DNA of 15,809 nt. Source: Lentzea aerocolonigenes. Its GTDB lineage: Bacteria > Actinomycetota > Actinomycetes > Mycobacteriales > Pseudonocardiaceae. The notes under the pieces are model-generated. The model searched no databases, was not told where the DNA came from, and worked only from the letters and a program-made list of their open reading frames with translations. Both the position numbers and the translations under genes were made by a program. Positions 7,889-14,251 of this stretch are shown in pieces. Within the stretch, counting starts at the first letter, position 1; each line of letters starts with the position of its first letter. The DNA is taken from assembly GCF_000955955.1 (NCBI RefSeq), contig NZ_JYJG01000463.1:1-15809 (forward strand). The letters run 5' to 3'.

Positions 7889-8782
7889 ATGAGGCGGCCC
7901 CTGCTCCCCGCTCTCCTCGCCGTCGTGCTCGCACTCTGTGCGTTCAGCGCTCCGGCCACCGCGCAACAGGCGTCTCGTTCGGCGATCTACGGCGGCGGCC
8001 CGTTCTACGCCGACGGCCAGGCCGTGATGAACACCCTGCGCGCCTCCGGGTTCACCACCGTGATCCTCTGGAGCTTCCACGTCCACGCCAACGGCGACCT
8101 CGTCTACAACGACATCCCGGTCGTGCAGAACGGCCGCTACGTCGGCGATCCCGGCTGGCCCGCGCGGCTGCGGACGTTGAAGCAGGCACCTACGTCGGTC
8201 AACCGGATCGAGGTGTCGATCGGGGCCTGGTCGGTGCCGGACTGGGAGAACATCTCGAAGCTGATCAGCTCGCAGGGCACCGGCTCGTCGAGCATCCTCT
8301 ACCGCAACTTCCAGGCCCTGAAGAACGCCACCGGCGCCGACGCGATCAACAACGACGACGAGTCGTTCTACCAGGTGGGGCCGACGGCGGCGTTCGCGCG
8401 GATGGCCGTTGGGCTGGGGTACTCGAAGTTCACGCTGGCGCCGTACACGAACCAGTCGTTCTGGGCGAGCCTCAAGAACAACCTCGGCGGCTCGATCGTC
8501 GACCGCGTCTACCTGCAGGGGTACGCGGGAGGGTCCGGCAACAACCCGGCCACGTGGAACTCCGCGCTCGGCATGAAGGTGGATCCCGGTCTGTGGAGCA
8601 AGAACGGGTCGGGGTGCTCTGCGGGTGACTCGCCCGCGACCGTGCAGAGCAAGATGCGGTCGTGGCGCAACTCCGCCGGAATCGTCGGCGGCTTCATGTG
8701 GCTCTACGACGACATGAAGAAGTGCTCGGCCCAGGGGACCGCGCAGCAGTACGCGACCGCGATCCGCAACGGTGTGAGTTAG
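7889..8782 (+). CDS. Secreted GH18-like TIM-barrel protein with altered catalytic motif
   Basis: A 297-residue exported protein with a Sec signal peptide (about residues 1-25, ending APATA). By eye it follows the landmarks of glycoside hydrolase family 18: SIGAWS (110-115) where chitinases have SxGG, and DAINNDDE (151-158) where they have DxxDxDxE, keeping the first Asp, the Asp at position six and the terminal Glu but with Asn154 replacing the second Asp. The barrel strand near YLQGY (208-212) and GGFMWLYDDM (267-276) match the late-strand Tyr and Trp regions. There is no binding module. GAAGGGA upstream supports a start at ATG 7889 or GTG 7886. A small stem (CAGGC-CGCC-GCCTG, 7858-7871) lies just before the ribosome site. 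It could be an active glycosidase or a carbohydrate-binding barrel; fold assignment is moderately sure, substrate unknown. Confidence 0.7.
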   Translation: MRRPLLPALLAVVLALCAFSAPATAQQASRSAIYGGGPFYADGQAVMNTLRASGFTTVILWSFHVHANGDLVYNDIPVVQNGRYVGDPGWPARLRTLKQAPTSVNRIEVSIGAWSVPDWENISKLISSQGTGSSSILYRNFQALKNATGADAINNDDESFYQVGPTAAFARMAVGLGYSKFTLAPYTNQSFWASLKNNLGGSIVDRVYLQGYAGGSGNNPATWNSALGMKVDPGLWSKNGSGCSAGDSPATVQSKMRSWRNSAGIVGGFMWLYDDMKKCSAQGTAQQYATAIRNGVS

Positions 8783-9180
8783 TCGAGCAGCTTGCGCAGT
8801 TCGGCCTCGAAGTCGAAGTGGTCGTTCTCGTGACCGGGGGCGACCACGTCGTAAGTGGAGTTCAGGAACTCCTGCAGCTCGGAGGAGCGCACGTGGAAGA
8901 CCGCGTGCGACACGTCCGACGACAGCTCGAGCACGGCGGTCGTCGAGTTGTACGGCTTGAGGCGCACGTCGCCGGCGCCGGCCTTGGTGATGAGACCGTC
9001 GGCGAGCAGGTCGCGGCTGACCAGCCACACCGTCTCCTGGCGTCCCATGCGGAACGTCATGGTCACGGCGTGCGGGTCGTCGGCGCGGTAACCGAGCTCG
9101 ACCTCGACGGGCATGGGGCGCCCGGACGGGGCGATGAAGGCGAAGACGGACTCGGCGCCCACTCGTGTCACGTTCGTCAT
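8779..9180 (-). CDS. SsgA-like sporulation/cell-division protein (SALP)
   Basis: A 133-residue member of the SsgA-like protein family, which in filamentous actinomycetes controls septum placement and spore-wall events. It matches family blocks by eye: VEVELGYRADDPHAVTMTFRMG near the N-terminus, VWLVSRDLLADGL, GDVRLKP, and an acidic end with HFDFEAELRKLLD, a close parallel to the SsgB C-terminus (HFDLDQEL). The length is normal. The ATG at 9180 has a G-rich ribosome-like stretch only a base or two away; the GTG at codon 4 would be better spaced and is an alternative start. Its stop overlaps by 4 nt the stop of the convergent secreted gene. I cannot assign it to a particular SALP subclass. Confidence 0.9.
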   Translation of the reverse strand: MTNVTRVGAESVFAFIAPSGRPMPVEVELGYRADDPHAVTMTFRMGRQETVWLVSRDLLADGLITKAGAGDVRLKPYNSTTAVLELSSDVSHAVFHVRSSELQEFLNSTYDVVAPGHENDHFDFEAELRKLLD

Positions 9181-9279
9181 GCCCCCTTAGACGCGTGGCA
9201 ACCTCCGTGGATGCCTCGCTCAGGAAAAGCGATCAGAACGTGATTTTCAATGGTCCCGAAGTATGACTTTTGACAACAG
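9181..9279 (-). other. Intergenic region upstream of the SsgA-like gene
   Basis: A 99-nt gap that is noticeably more A/T-rich than its surroundings, between the pirin gene and the SsgA-like gene, both leftward. On the minus strand it contains TTGTCA and TTGAAA, which could serve as -35 elements, but no matching TAnnnT box at proper spacing. It probably holds the SsgA-like promoter; I cannot place it exactly. Confidence 0.3.
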
Positions 9280-10236
9280 TCACACCGGGTTGCCGCGCGG
9301 ACGCAGACGGCCACCGGGAAGCGGCGGTGCGGGCAGGCGGGCGCCGTCGTAGCCCTCGACGCTGCCGAACCTGTCGGTCTCGGCCTGCCAGTCGTCTCGA
9401 TACGCGACGATCTCGTCGTGGGTGCGGCCGACGAAGTTCCACCACATCACGATCTGTTCGCCGAACGGCTCGCCGCCGAGCAGCACAACCCTTGCGCCGT
9501 CTCGGGAAGACAAGGTCAGGGTGCTGCGGCCGGTGCCCGCGCAGCCCAGCGCGCCGGGCGTGAGAGCGGTCTCCTGGAACGTCACGTCGCCGGTGTCGAG
9601 CAGGACGCCGTGCTCGAACTCCGGCCGCACATCGAGCGAGATCGTTGCCCCCGCGGGCAGGACGATCTCCGCGCCGAGCAGCGGTGTGAACGTGGTCACA
9701 GGAGAGGTCGATCCGGCCAGTTCACCGAGGAACACCCGTATCGAGACGCGGTCGAGAAGAACGGTCGGTGGGGCGTAGTGCTGGAAGTCGCGCGGGGCGT
9801 CGCGGTGGGCGTCGGGCAGCGCGAGCCAGAGCTGCACGCCGTGGAGGACGGACGTGGCGGCGGTCGACACCTCGGAGTGGGCGATGCCGCGGCCGCCGGT
9901 CATCAGGTTGAGCTCGCCGGGGCGCACGAACGCGTGCACGCCGTGGCTGTCGCGGTGCTCGATCTCGCCGGTGAACAGCCAGCTGACCGTCTGCAGGCCC
10001 GTGTGCGGGTGCGGGGCCACGTCCATGCGGACCTCATCGGGGCCGTAGTGGTCGCAGAAGCACCACGCGCCGATGAACGAACGCTGCTTCTGCGGCAACG
10101 TGCGGCGCACCGACATCGCGCGCGGGCCACCCAGCGGCACGTCCCGTGGCTCCAGGACCTCGACGGATCCCAGCAGAGACTCACGCTGTGACGAGGTGCA
10201 GGTGACTTCCGCGGGGTCGGCCTCGACATTGCTCAC
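9280..10236 (-). CDS. Pirin-family bicupin protein
   Basis: A 318-residue pirin-type protein with two cupin domains. The N-terminal cupin carries the metal ligands: HPH (His76 and His78, in APHPHTGLQTVSWLF) and His120/Glu122 in GGRGIAHSEVS, spaced almost as in human pirin. The C-terminal cupin includes PAGATISLDVRPEFEHGVLL and ends in GGEPFGEQIVMWWNFVGRTHDEI, typical of bacterial pirins. Members bind iron or another metal; some show quercetin dioxygenase activity, others modulate central metabolic enzymes, and none of these can be assigned here. The frame is open further upstream, but the GTG at 10236 (VSNVEADPAE) gives the usual length and avoids overlapping the divergent operon. The ribosome site is poor. 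Confidence 0.9.
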   Translation of the reverse strand: MSNVEADPAEVTCTSSQRESLLGSVEVLEPRDVPLGGPRAMSVRRTLPQKQRSFIGAWCFCDHYGPDEVRMDVAPHPHTGLQTVSWLFTGEIEHRDSHGVHAFVRPGELNLMTGGRGIAHSEVSTAATSVLHGVQLWLALPDAHRDAPRDFQHYAPPTVLLDRVSIRVFLGELAGSTSPVTTFTPLLGAEIVLPAGATISLDVRPEFEHGVLLDTGDVTFQETALTPGALGCAGTGRSTLTLSSRDGARVVLLGGEPFGEQIVMWWNFVGRTHDEIVAYRDDWQAETDRFGSVEGYDGARLPAPPLPGGRLRPRGNPV

Positions 10237-10237
10237 G

Positions 10238-10254
10238 CCGCTGATCGTAAGCGG
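10238..10254. promoter_or_regulatory. Inverted repeat beside the pirin start
   Basis: CCGCT (10238-10242) and AGCGG (10250-10254) form a perfect 5-bp dyad with a 7-bp spacer directly upstream of the pirin GTG, in the 101-nt gap shared with the divergent redox operon. It could be an operator or, on the pirin mRNA, a start-proximal hairpin. Two TTCAGG copies (10255-10260 and 10288-10293) lie in the same gap. No convincing promoter was found. Confidence 0.25.
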
Positions 10255-10337
10255 TTCAGGTAGCTCACAGCTGGCTCTGCTGTTGCGTTCAGGCTCGCTG
10301 CTGAGGATGGGACGGTCGAGAGCGAAGGAGCCGCCTG

Positions 10338-10670
10338 ATGGAACCCGACCCGAAGACCCCCAGCGGATCCCGGTGGGAGCCGGGCACGACGACCACTGCT
10401 GAGCCACCACCGGCCCCGCCGGTCCAGCACGTCAAGCCCGCGCGACGGCTCACCGGGCCGATCATCGCCGGGGCGCTCGGCCTCGCGGTGCTCACCGGGG
10501 CCGGTGGGTTCGCCCTCGGCTACGCGGTGAGCGACAACGGCGCGAACCAGGTGCGTCAGGACGACCAGCGGCCCGGCCGGTTCCCCGGCGGCAGGCAGGG
10601 CAGGGGAGACGGCAGGTTCGGGACACCGCCGGGTGAGCAGGACGGGCAGTCGAACGGTCAGGGGACATAG
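10338..10670 (+). CDS. Small single-TM protein, first gene of the redox operon
   Basis: A 110-residue protein I cannot assign to a family. A proline/threonine-rich N-terminus ending in positive charge (HVKPARR, 31-37) precedes one glycine/alanine-rich membrane helix (about 40-63), predicting cytoplasmic N-terminus and outside C-terminus. The outer tail (residues 66-110) is low-complexity, rich in Gly, Arg, Gln and Asp (for example RFPGGRQGRGDGRFG). There are no cysteines or histidine clusters for cofactors. The ATG has AAGGAG (10325-10330) seven bases upstream, the best ribosome site of this operon. The stop lies 2 nt before the membrane reductase gene, so the two are surely co-expressed. It may be an assembly factor, scaffold or surface tether for the redox proteins; this is a guess from context. 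Confidence 0.78.
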   Translation: MEPDPKTPSGSRWEPGTTTTAEPPPAPPVQHVKPARRLTGPIIAGALGLAVLTGAGGFALGYAVSDNGANQVRQDDQRPGRFPGGRQGRGDGRFGTPPGEQDGQSNGQGT

Positions 10671-10672
10671 GG

Positions 10673-12025
10673 GTGACCGCGACGTTGCCGGGCGTGCGAA
10701 GACGTCCGCTCGACGCGGGCGCACGGGGCGTGGCGACCGCACTGCTGTGGGCCGGGCTGCTGCTCGTCACGTACTGGTGGGCGGCCGGCGGCGGGATCAC
10801 CGACCTCGGCGTGTGGGAGACCGGCCTGACCTCGCTCGGCAGGCTCACCGGCCTGCTCGGCTCGGACCTGCTGCTCGTGCAGGTGCTGCTGATGGCACGG
10901 CTGCCGCTGCTGGAACGGGCGTTCGGCCAGGACCGGCTGGTCGCGGTGCATCGCAAAGCCGGCTTCACGTCGTTCAACCTCGTCCTGGCCCACCTGGTGT
11001 TGATCACCTGGGGCTACGCGGCCGGTGACCTGACGCAGACGCCGGGGGAGTTCTGGGACCTCGTCACGGACTACCCGGCGATGCTTCTCGCGCTGGCCGG
11101 CACCGCGTGCCTGATCCTCACCGTCGTCACGAGCATCAGAGCGGCGCGCGCGAAGCTGCGATACGAGTCGTGGCACCTGTTGCACCTCTACGGCTACCTC
11201 GGGGTCGGGCTCGCGTTGCCGCATCAGCTGTGGACGGGCCAGGAGTTCCTCACCTCGACCGCCGCGACCGTCTACTGGTGGAGCCTCTGGGCGAGCGCCG
11301 CGACAGCGATCCTGGTGTGGCGGGTCGGAGTGCCGTTGTGGCGCAACGCCAGGCATCGGCTGCGGGTGACCTCGGTGGTGCCGGAGGATCACGACGTCGT
11401 CTCGGTCTACCTGGCCGGGCGCGAGCTGGACCGGCTGCCGGTGCGGGCCGGGCAGTTCCTCGGCTGGAGGTTCCTGAACCGCAGCGGTTGGACGCGCGGC
11501 AACCCGTACTCGCTGTCCGCCGCGCCCGACGGCCGCAGCCTCCGCATCACCGTGCGGGCGAACCTGAACGGGGTGGCTCCCGGCACGCCGGTGCTGTTCG
11601 AGGGACCCTTCGGCAGGCTGACCGAACGGGTGCGCACCCGGCGCGGAGTGGCGTTGATCGGGGCCGGCGTCGGGATGGCGCCGTTGCGCGCGTTGGCGGA
11701 GGAGCTCGACTACGAGCCAGGTGAAGCCGTGCTGCTGCACCGTTTCCGGGACCGTCCGCTGTTCGCGCGCGAATTGGACGTGCTGGCCCGCGAACGCGGT
11801 CTGCGCGTTGTCGAGCTGCCCGGCCACCGCCGGTCGCCGAAGTCGTGGCTGGGCGACTGGGCGCCGATCGACGACGTGACCGCGCTGCGGCAGCTGGTGC
11901 CGGACATCGCCGGCCGCGATGTCTACGTCTGCGGGCCCGCGCCCTGGTCGGAGGCGGTGCGTTGGGCCTCCATCGCCGCCGGTGTACCTGAGGAGCGGGT
12001 TCACGTCGAGGAGTTCAGCTGGTGA
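10673..12025 (+). CDS. Ferric-reductase-like membrane flavoprotein (heme/FAD/NAD(P)H)
   Basis: A 450-residue protein joining a ferric-reductase-like membrane domain to a cytoplasmic ferredoxin-NADP reductase-type domain. About six membrane helices cover residues 20-220. Candidate heme ligands are His93 and His107 on one helix region and His168, His171 and His184 on the next. The flavin domain begins about 226; it has GNPYS (276-280) for FAD, GAGVGMAP (330-337) for NAD(P)H, and CGP (420-422) near the C-terminus ending VHVEEFSW. The family moves electrons from NAD(P)H via FAD and two hemes across the membrane. The start is a GTG 2 nt after the preceding stop, and the stop overlaps the next gene by 4 nt. 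Pairing with an FMN-binding protein suggests that FMN is the outer acceptor instead of free ferric iron or oxygen. Confidence 0.88.
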   Translation: MTATLPGVRRRPLDAGARGVATALLWAGLLLVTYWWAAGGGITDLGVWETGLTSLGRLTGLLGSDLLLVQVLLMARLPLLERAFGQDRLVAVHRKAGFTSFNLVLAHLVLITWGYAAGDLTQTPGEFWDLVTDYPAMLLALAGTACLILTVVTSIRAARAKLRYESWHLLHLYGYLGVGLALPHQLWTGQEFLTSTAATVYWWSLWASAATAILVWRVGVPLWRNARHRLRVTSVVPEDHDVVSVYLAGRELDRLPVRAGQFLGWRFLNRSGWTRGNPYSLSAAPDGRSLRITVRANLNGVAPGTPVLFEGPFGRLTERVRTRRGVALIGAGVGMAPLRALAEELDYEPGEAVLLHRFRDRPLFARELDVLARERGLRVVELPGHRRSPKSWLGDWAPIDDVTALRQLVPDIAGRDVYVCGPAPWSEAVRWASIAAGVPEERVHVEEFSW

Positions 12026-12417
12026 AGCGAATCCTGATCTGGCTCATCGGCACCGCCACCGGACTGGTGCTGCTGTTCGGCTACCGCACCTCGATGTCCG
12101 GTCCGATGACCACGACGACAACCCAGCCAGTCGCGTCGGCCGCGGGCACGGTGACCGGACCTGCCGTGGACACCCGCTGGGGTCCGGTGCAGGTCGCGAT
12201 CACGGTCGACGGTGGCAAGATCACCGCGGTCACCGTGCCGCAGTACCCGGACGGCAACCGCAAGGACGAGCAGATCAACGCGCGCGCGTTGCCGATCCTT
12301 GTGCAGGAGACCCTCGACGCGCAGAGTGCGGACATCGACACCGTGAGCGGCGCGACCGTGACCAGTGAGGGATATCTCGAATCCCTGCAGGCCGCACTGG
12401 ACCAGGCAGGCCGGTGA
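12022..12417 (+). CDS. Membrane-anchored FMN-binding domain protein, flavinylation motif
   Basis: A 131-residue protein with an N-terminal membrane anchor (about 4-20) and an extracytoplasmic FMN-binding domain like that of NqrC/RnfG. The sequence DTVSGAT (106-112) matches the Dxx(S/T)GAT motif at which ApbE/Ftp enzymes attach FMN through a phosphoester to the last Thr, here Thr112. A Thr-rich stretch (30-35) links anchor and domain. The GTG start sits inside the stop region of the membrane reductase gene (4-nt overlap), so synthesis is coupled to its presumed electron donor. No apbE gene lies in this window; it must be elsewhere if the motif is used. Family assignment is firm; covalent flavin and electron acceptor are inferred. 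Confidence 0.88.
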   Translation: MKRILIWLIGTATGLVLLFGYRTSMSGPMTTTTTQPVASAAGTVTGPAVDTRWGPVQVAITVDGGKITAVTVPQYPDGNRKDEQINARALPILVQETLDAQSADIDTVSGATVTSEGYLESLQAALDQAGR

Positions 12418-12445
12418 TCTTTGTAGGCTGCCGTCGGGGGTAACG

Positions 12446-13351
12446 GTGGATCTTCGTGCACACGTGGTGAAAAGCGGATACGAGCTCGATGAGGCGCAGC
12501 TGCGAGCCATGGGGCAGCTCCAGCAGCTGGGGGAGCGGCGCCGGGGCGTCTACCTGCACGGGCCGGTCGGGCGTGGCAAGAGCTTCCTCGCGGACGCGTT
12601 CTTCGAGGTGCTGCCGGCCAAACGCAAGCGGCGCGTGCACTTCCACGCGTTCTTCCAGGAGCTGCACGCACGCATCTCGGCCAGGCTGCACGAACGCGGT
12701 GCGGTGAAGAAGGCCGTCGACGAGCTGATCGGGCGTTGTGACGTGCTCGCGTTCGACGAGTTCCACCTGCACGACATCGGCGACGCGATGCTGATGACGA
12801 GGCTGCTGGAGGCGTTGCGGGCGAGCAGGACCATGGTGGTCGCGACGTCCAACTACCCGCCGGACGGGCTGCTGCCGAACCCGCTGTACCACGACCTGTT
12901 CCTGCCGGGCATCGCGCTGGTCAAGGAGCTCATGGACGTCGTCGAACTGACCGGCGGCCCCGACTACCGGTTGCTGCGCGGCCGTCCGAGGTCGCGGTTC
13001 GAGACCGGCGGGATCCGCACCGAGGCGCCGCTGCCGGACGACTCCGGCAACCAGGTCTGGTTCGACTTCGGCGACCTGTGCGAGAAACCGACGTCGACAC
13101 AGGACTACCTGGAATGGTCGAAACGGTTCGACGACTGGGTGATCACCGCCGTGCCGAGACTCGAAACGGTTCACCGCGAGGCGCGGCAGCGGTTCGCGAA
13201 CGTCGTGGACGTGCTGGTGGACAAGGACATCAGGCTGACCCTGGTGAGTGATCACCCGCTGAAGGAGATCGTCGGCTGCAGTGACGATTCTCGGGCTCTC
13301 GACCTCGCGCGCACCGCGAGCCGCCTGGAGCTGATCAACACCACCGGGTGA
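12446..13351 (+). CDS. zapE: ZapE/AFG1-family P-loop ATPase, short form
   Basis: A 301-residue ATPase of the ZapE (AFG1-like) family. Walker A is GPVGRGKS (39-46), Walker B is VLAFDEF (100-106, with Asp104-Glu105), and ATSNYPPD (133-140) is the sensor-like segment characteristic of the family. The middle HFHAFFQELHARI region also matches. E. coli ZapE associates with the FtsZ ring at the membrane; the mitochondrial homologue AFG1 acts in protein quality control. Family members commonly carry about 40-70 extra N-terminal residues (a PPxxF-type region) that are absent here. The upstream in-frame extension overlaps the preceding gene and does not supply that region. The GTG at 12446 has GGGG five bases upstream. 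It begins 28 nt after the FMN protein gene and may share its transcript. Confidence 0.85.
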   Translation: MDLRAHVVKSGYELDEAQLRAMGQLQQLGERRRGVYLHGPVGRGKSFLADAFFEVLPAKRKRRVHFHAFFQELHARISARLHERGAVKKAVDELIGRCDVLAFDEFHLHDIGDAMLMTRLLEALRASRTMVVATSNYPPDGLLPNPLYHDLFLPGIALVKELMDVVELTGGPDYRLLRGRPRSRFETGGIRTEAPLPDDSGNQVWFDFGDLCEKPTSTQDYLEWSKRFDDWVITAVPRLETVHREARQRFANVVDVLVDKDIRLTLVSDHPLKEIVGCSDDSRALDLARTASRLELINTTG

Positions 13352-13355
13352 ACAG

Positions 13356-13367
13356 CTCGGCGCCGAG
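13356..13367. terminator. Palindrome CTCGGCGCCGAG after zapE
   Basis: A 12-bp perfectly self-complementary sequence five bases after the zapE stop, in the 60-nt gap before the channel gene. As RNA it could form only a tight hairpin or none; as DNA it could be an operator. Termination here is weakly supported, since no T-tract follows. Confidence 0.25.
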
Positions 13368-13381
13368 AAGGCCGATAGAGC

Positions 13382-13402
13382 CCTTGTCCCCCCGGCAAGG
13401 AG
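13382..13402 (+). other. Hairpin sequestering the channel gene's ribosome site
   Basis: CCTTG (13382-13386) pairs perfectly with CAAGG (13396-13400), and inside it CC pairs with GG past a one-base bulge. The right arm contains most of the AAGGAG ribosome site (13397-13402) of the channel gene. Folding would hide that site, suggesting translational control or a thermosensor. The stem is short and could arise simply because CCTTG is complementary to a Shine-Dalgarno sequence. Confidence 0.35.
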
Positions 13403-13411
13403 TTGTGAGGC

Positions 13412-14191
13412 ATGACGTTGCGCGCCCGCATCGGTGAGGTCGTCGAGAGCACGCGGTTCCAGTGGATGATCATCTGCGTGATCGTCGTCAACGCGATCAC
13501 GCTGGGAGCCGAGACCTCACCGGCCCTGGTGGAGAAGCACGGCGACCTGCTCGGCACGATCGACCACCTGGCGCTCGCGATCTTCGTCGCGGAGCTCGCC
13601 GCCCGGCTGTACGCGTTCGGCTGGCGGTTCTTCCGCGACCCGTGGAACGTCTTCGACTTCGTGATCGTCGCGGTGGCGCTGCTGCCCGCCGCCGGGCCGC
13701 TGTCCGTGCTGCGGTCGATGCGGATCCTGCGGGCGCTGCGGCTGGTGGCGATGGTGCCGAGCATGCGCCGCGTGGTGACCGCGCTGGTGAAGTCGGTGCC
13801 CGGCCTGATCTCGCTGACCGGCCTGCTGACGCTCCTGCTCTACGTCGGCGGCGTGATCGCGAGCAACCTGTTCGGCGACACCGGCGACCCGCGGTTCGCC
13901 GGCCTCGGCCCGACGCTGCTGACCCTGTTCCAGATCACCACCGGCGACGGCTGGTCGGACGTGATGCGCGACCTGATGGTGCACCAGCCGCTCGCGTGGA
14001 TCTTCTTCCTCTGCTACCTGATGGTCGGCACGTTCACGATGCTCAACCTGTTCATCGCGGTCGTGTGCAGCGCGATGGAGTCGGAAGTGCAGCACGTGCC
14101 CGCACCCCGTGCCGCGACGCACGACGACCTGCTGCTGCAGGAGGTCCGCGCACTGCGGGACGAGGTGCGGGCGCTCAAAGCGAGTGTGTAG
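13412..14191 (+). CDS. Bacterial voltage-gated cation channel (NaChBac/NavAb type) with Ca-like filter
   Basis: A 259-residue six-helix channel subunit that would act as a homotetramer in the membrane. The voltage sensor S4 has four arginines every third residue (Arg101, 104, 107, 110 in LRSMRILRALRL), followed by VPSMRR, as in NaChBac. The pore contains TLFQITTGDGWSD, aligning without gaps to TLFQVMTLESWSM of NavAb, so the filter is T177-G-D179-G180-W-S-D183. Sodium-type bacterial channels have TLESWS. Asp at the high-field-strength position and a later Asp recall the engineered calcium channel CavAb (TLDDWSD), and the Gly resembles that in the native calcium channel CavMr. S6 is WIFFLCYLMVGTFTMLNLFIAVV, followed by a C-terminal coiled coil (about 238-257). 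The ATG has AAGGAG nine bases upstream. Calcium permeation is inferred. Confidence 0.9.
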   Translation: MTLRARIGEVVESTRFQWMIICVIVVNAITLGAETSPALVEKHGDLLGTIDHLALAIFVAELAARLYAFGWRFFRDPWNVFDFVIVAVALLPAAGPLSVLRSMRILRALRLVAMVPSMRRVVTALVKSVPGLISLTGLLTLLLYVGGVIASNLFGDTGDPRFAGLGPTLLTLFQITTGDGWSDVMRDLMVHQPLAWIFFLCYLMVGTFTMLNLFIAVVCSAMESEVQHVPAPRAATHDDLLLQEVRALRDEVRALKASV

Positions 14192-14192
14192 C

Positions 14193-14239
14193 CAGGGATC
14201 CCGATCGGCGACGCCGCCGTACACCGATCGGGACCCCTG
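14193..14239. terminator. Strong bidirectional stem-loop terminator
   Basis: CAGGGATCCCGATCGG (14193-14208) pairs with CCGATCGGGACCCCTG (14224-14239): 16 positions with one A-C mismatch and a 15-nt loop. It begins one base after the channel stop and ends 12 nt before the stop of the convergent beta-helix gene, as expected for a terminator serving both. There is no T-tract on either side, normal for actinomycete hairpin terminators. A smaller CCCCG/CGGGG stem follows at 14244-14259 over the end of the beta-helix gene. Confidence 0.75.
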
Positions 14240-14251
14240 CAACCCCCGTGG

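Noticed and set aside
10220..10236. A third TCGACATTG-like site at the pirin start
   Set aside because: Only the left half matches, the right half is absent, and the bases are coding for the first pirin residues.
10237..10410. Longer start for the pirin gene
   Set aside because: The extension would overlap the divergent first gene of the redox operon and lacks family similarity; the GTG at 10236 is preferred.
12365..12445. Longer start for the ZapE-type gene inside the FMN-binding gene
   Set aside because: It overlaps the end of a well-supported gene, and the added residues do not match the family N-terminus.
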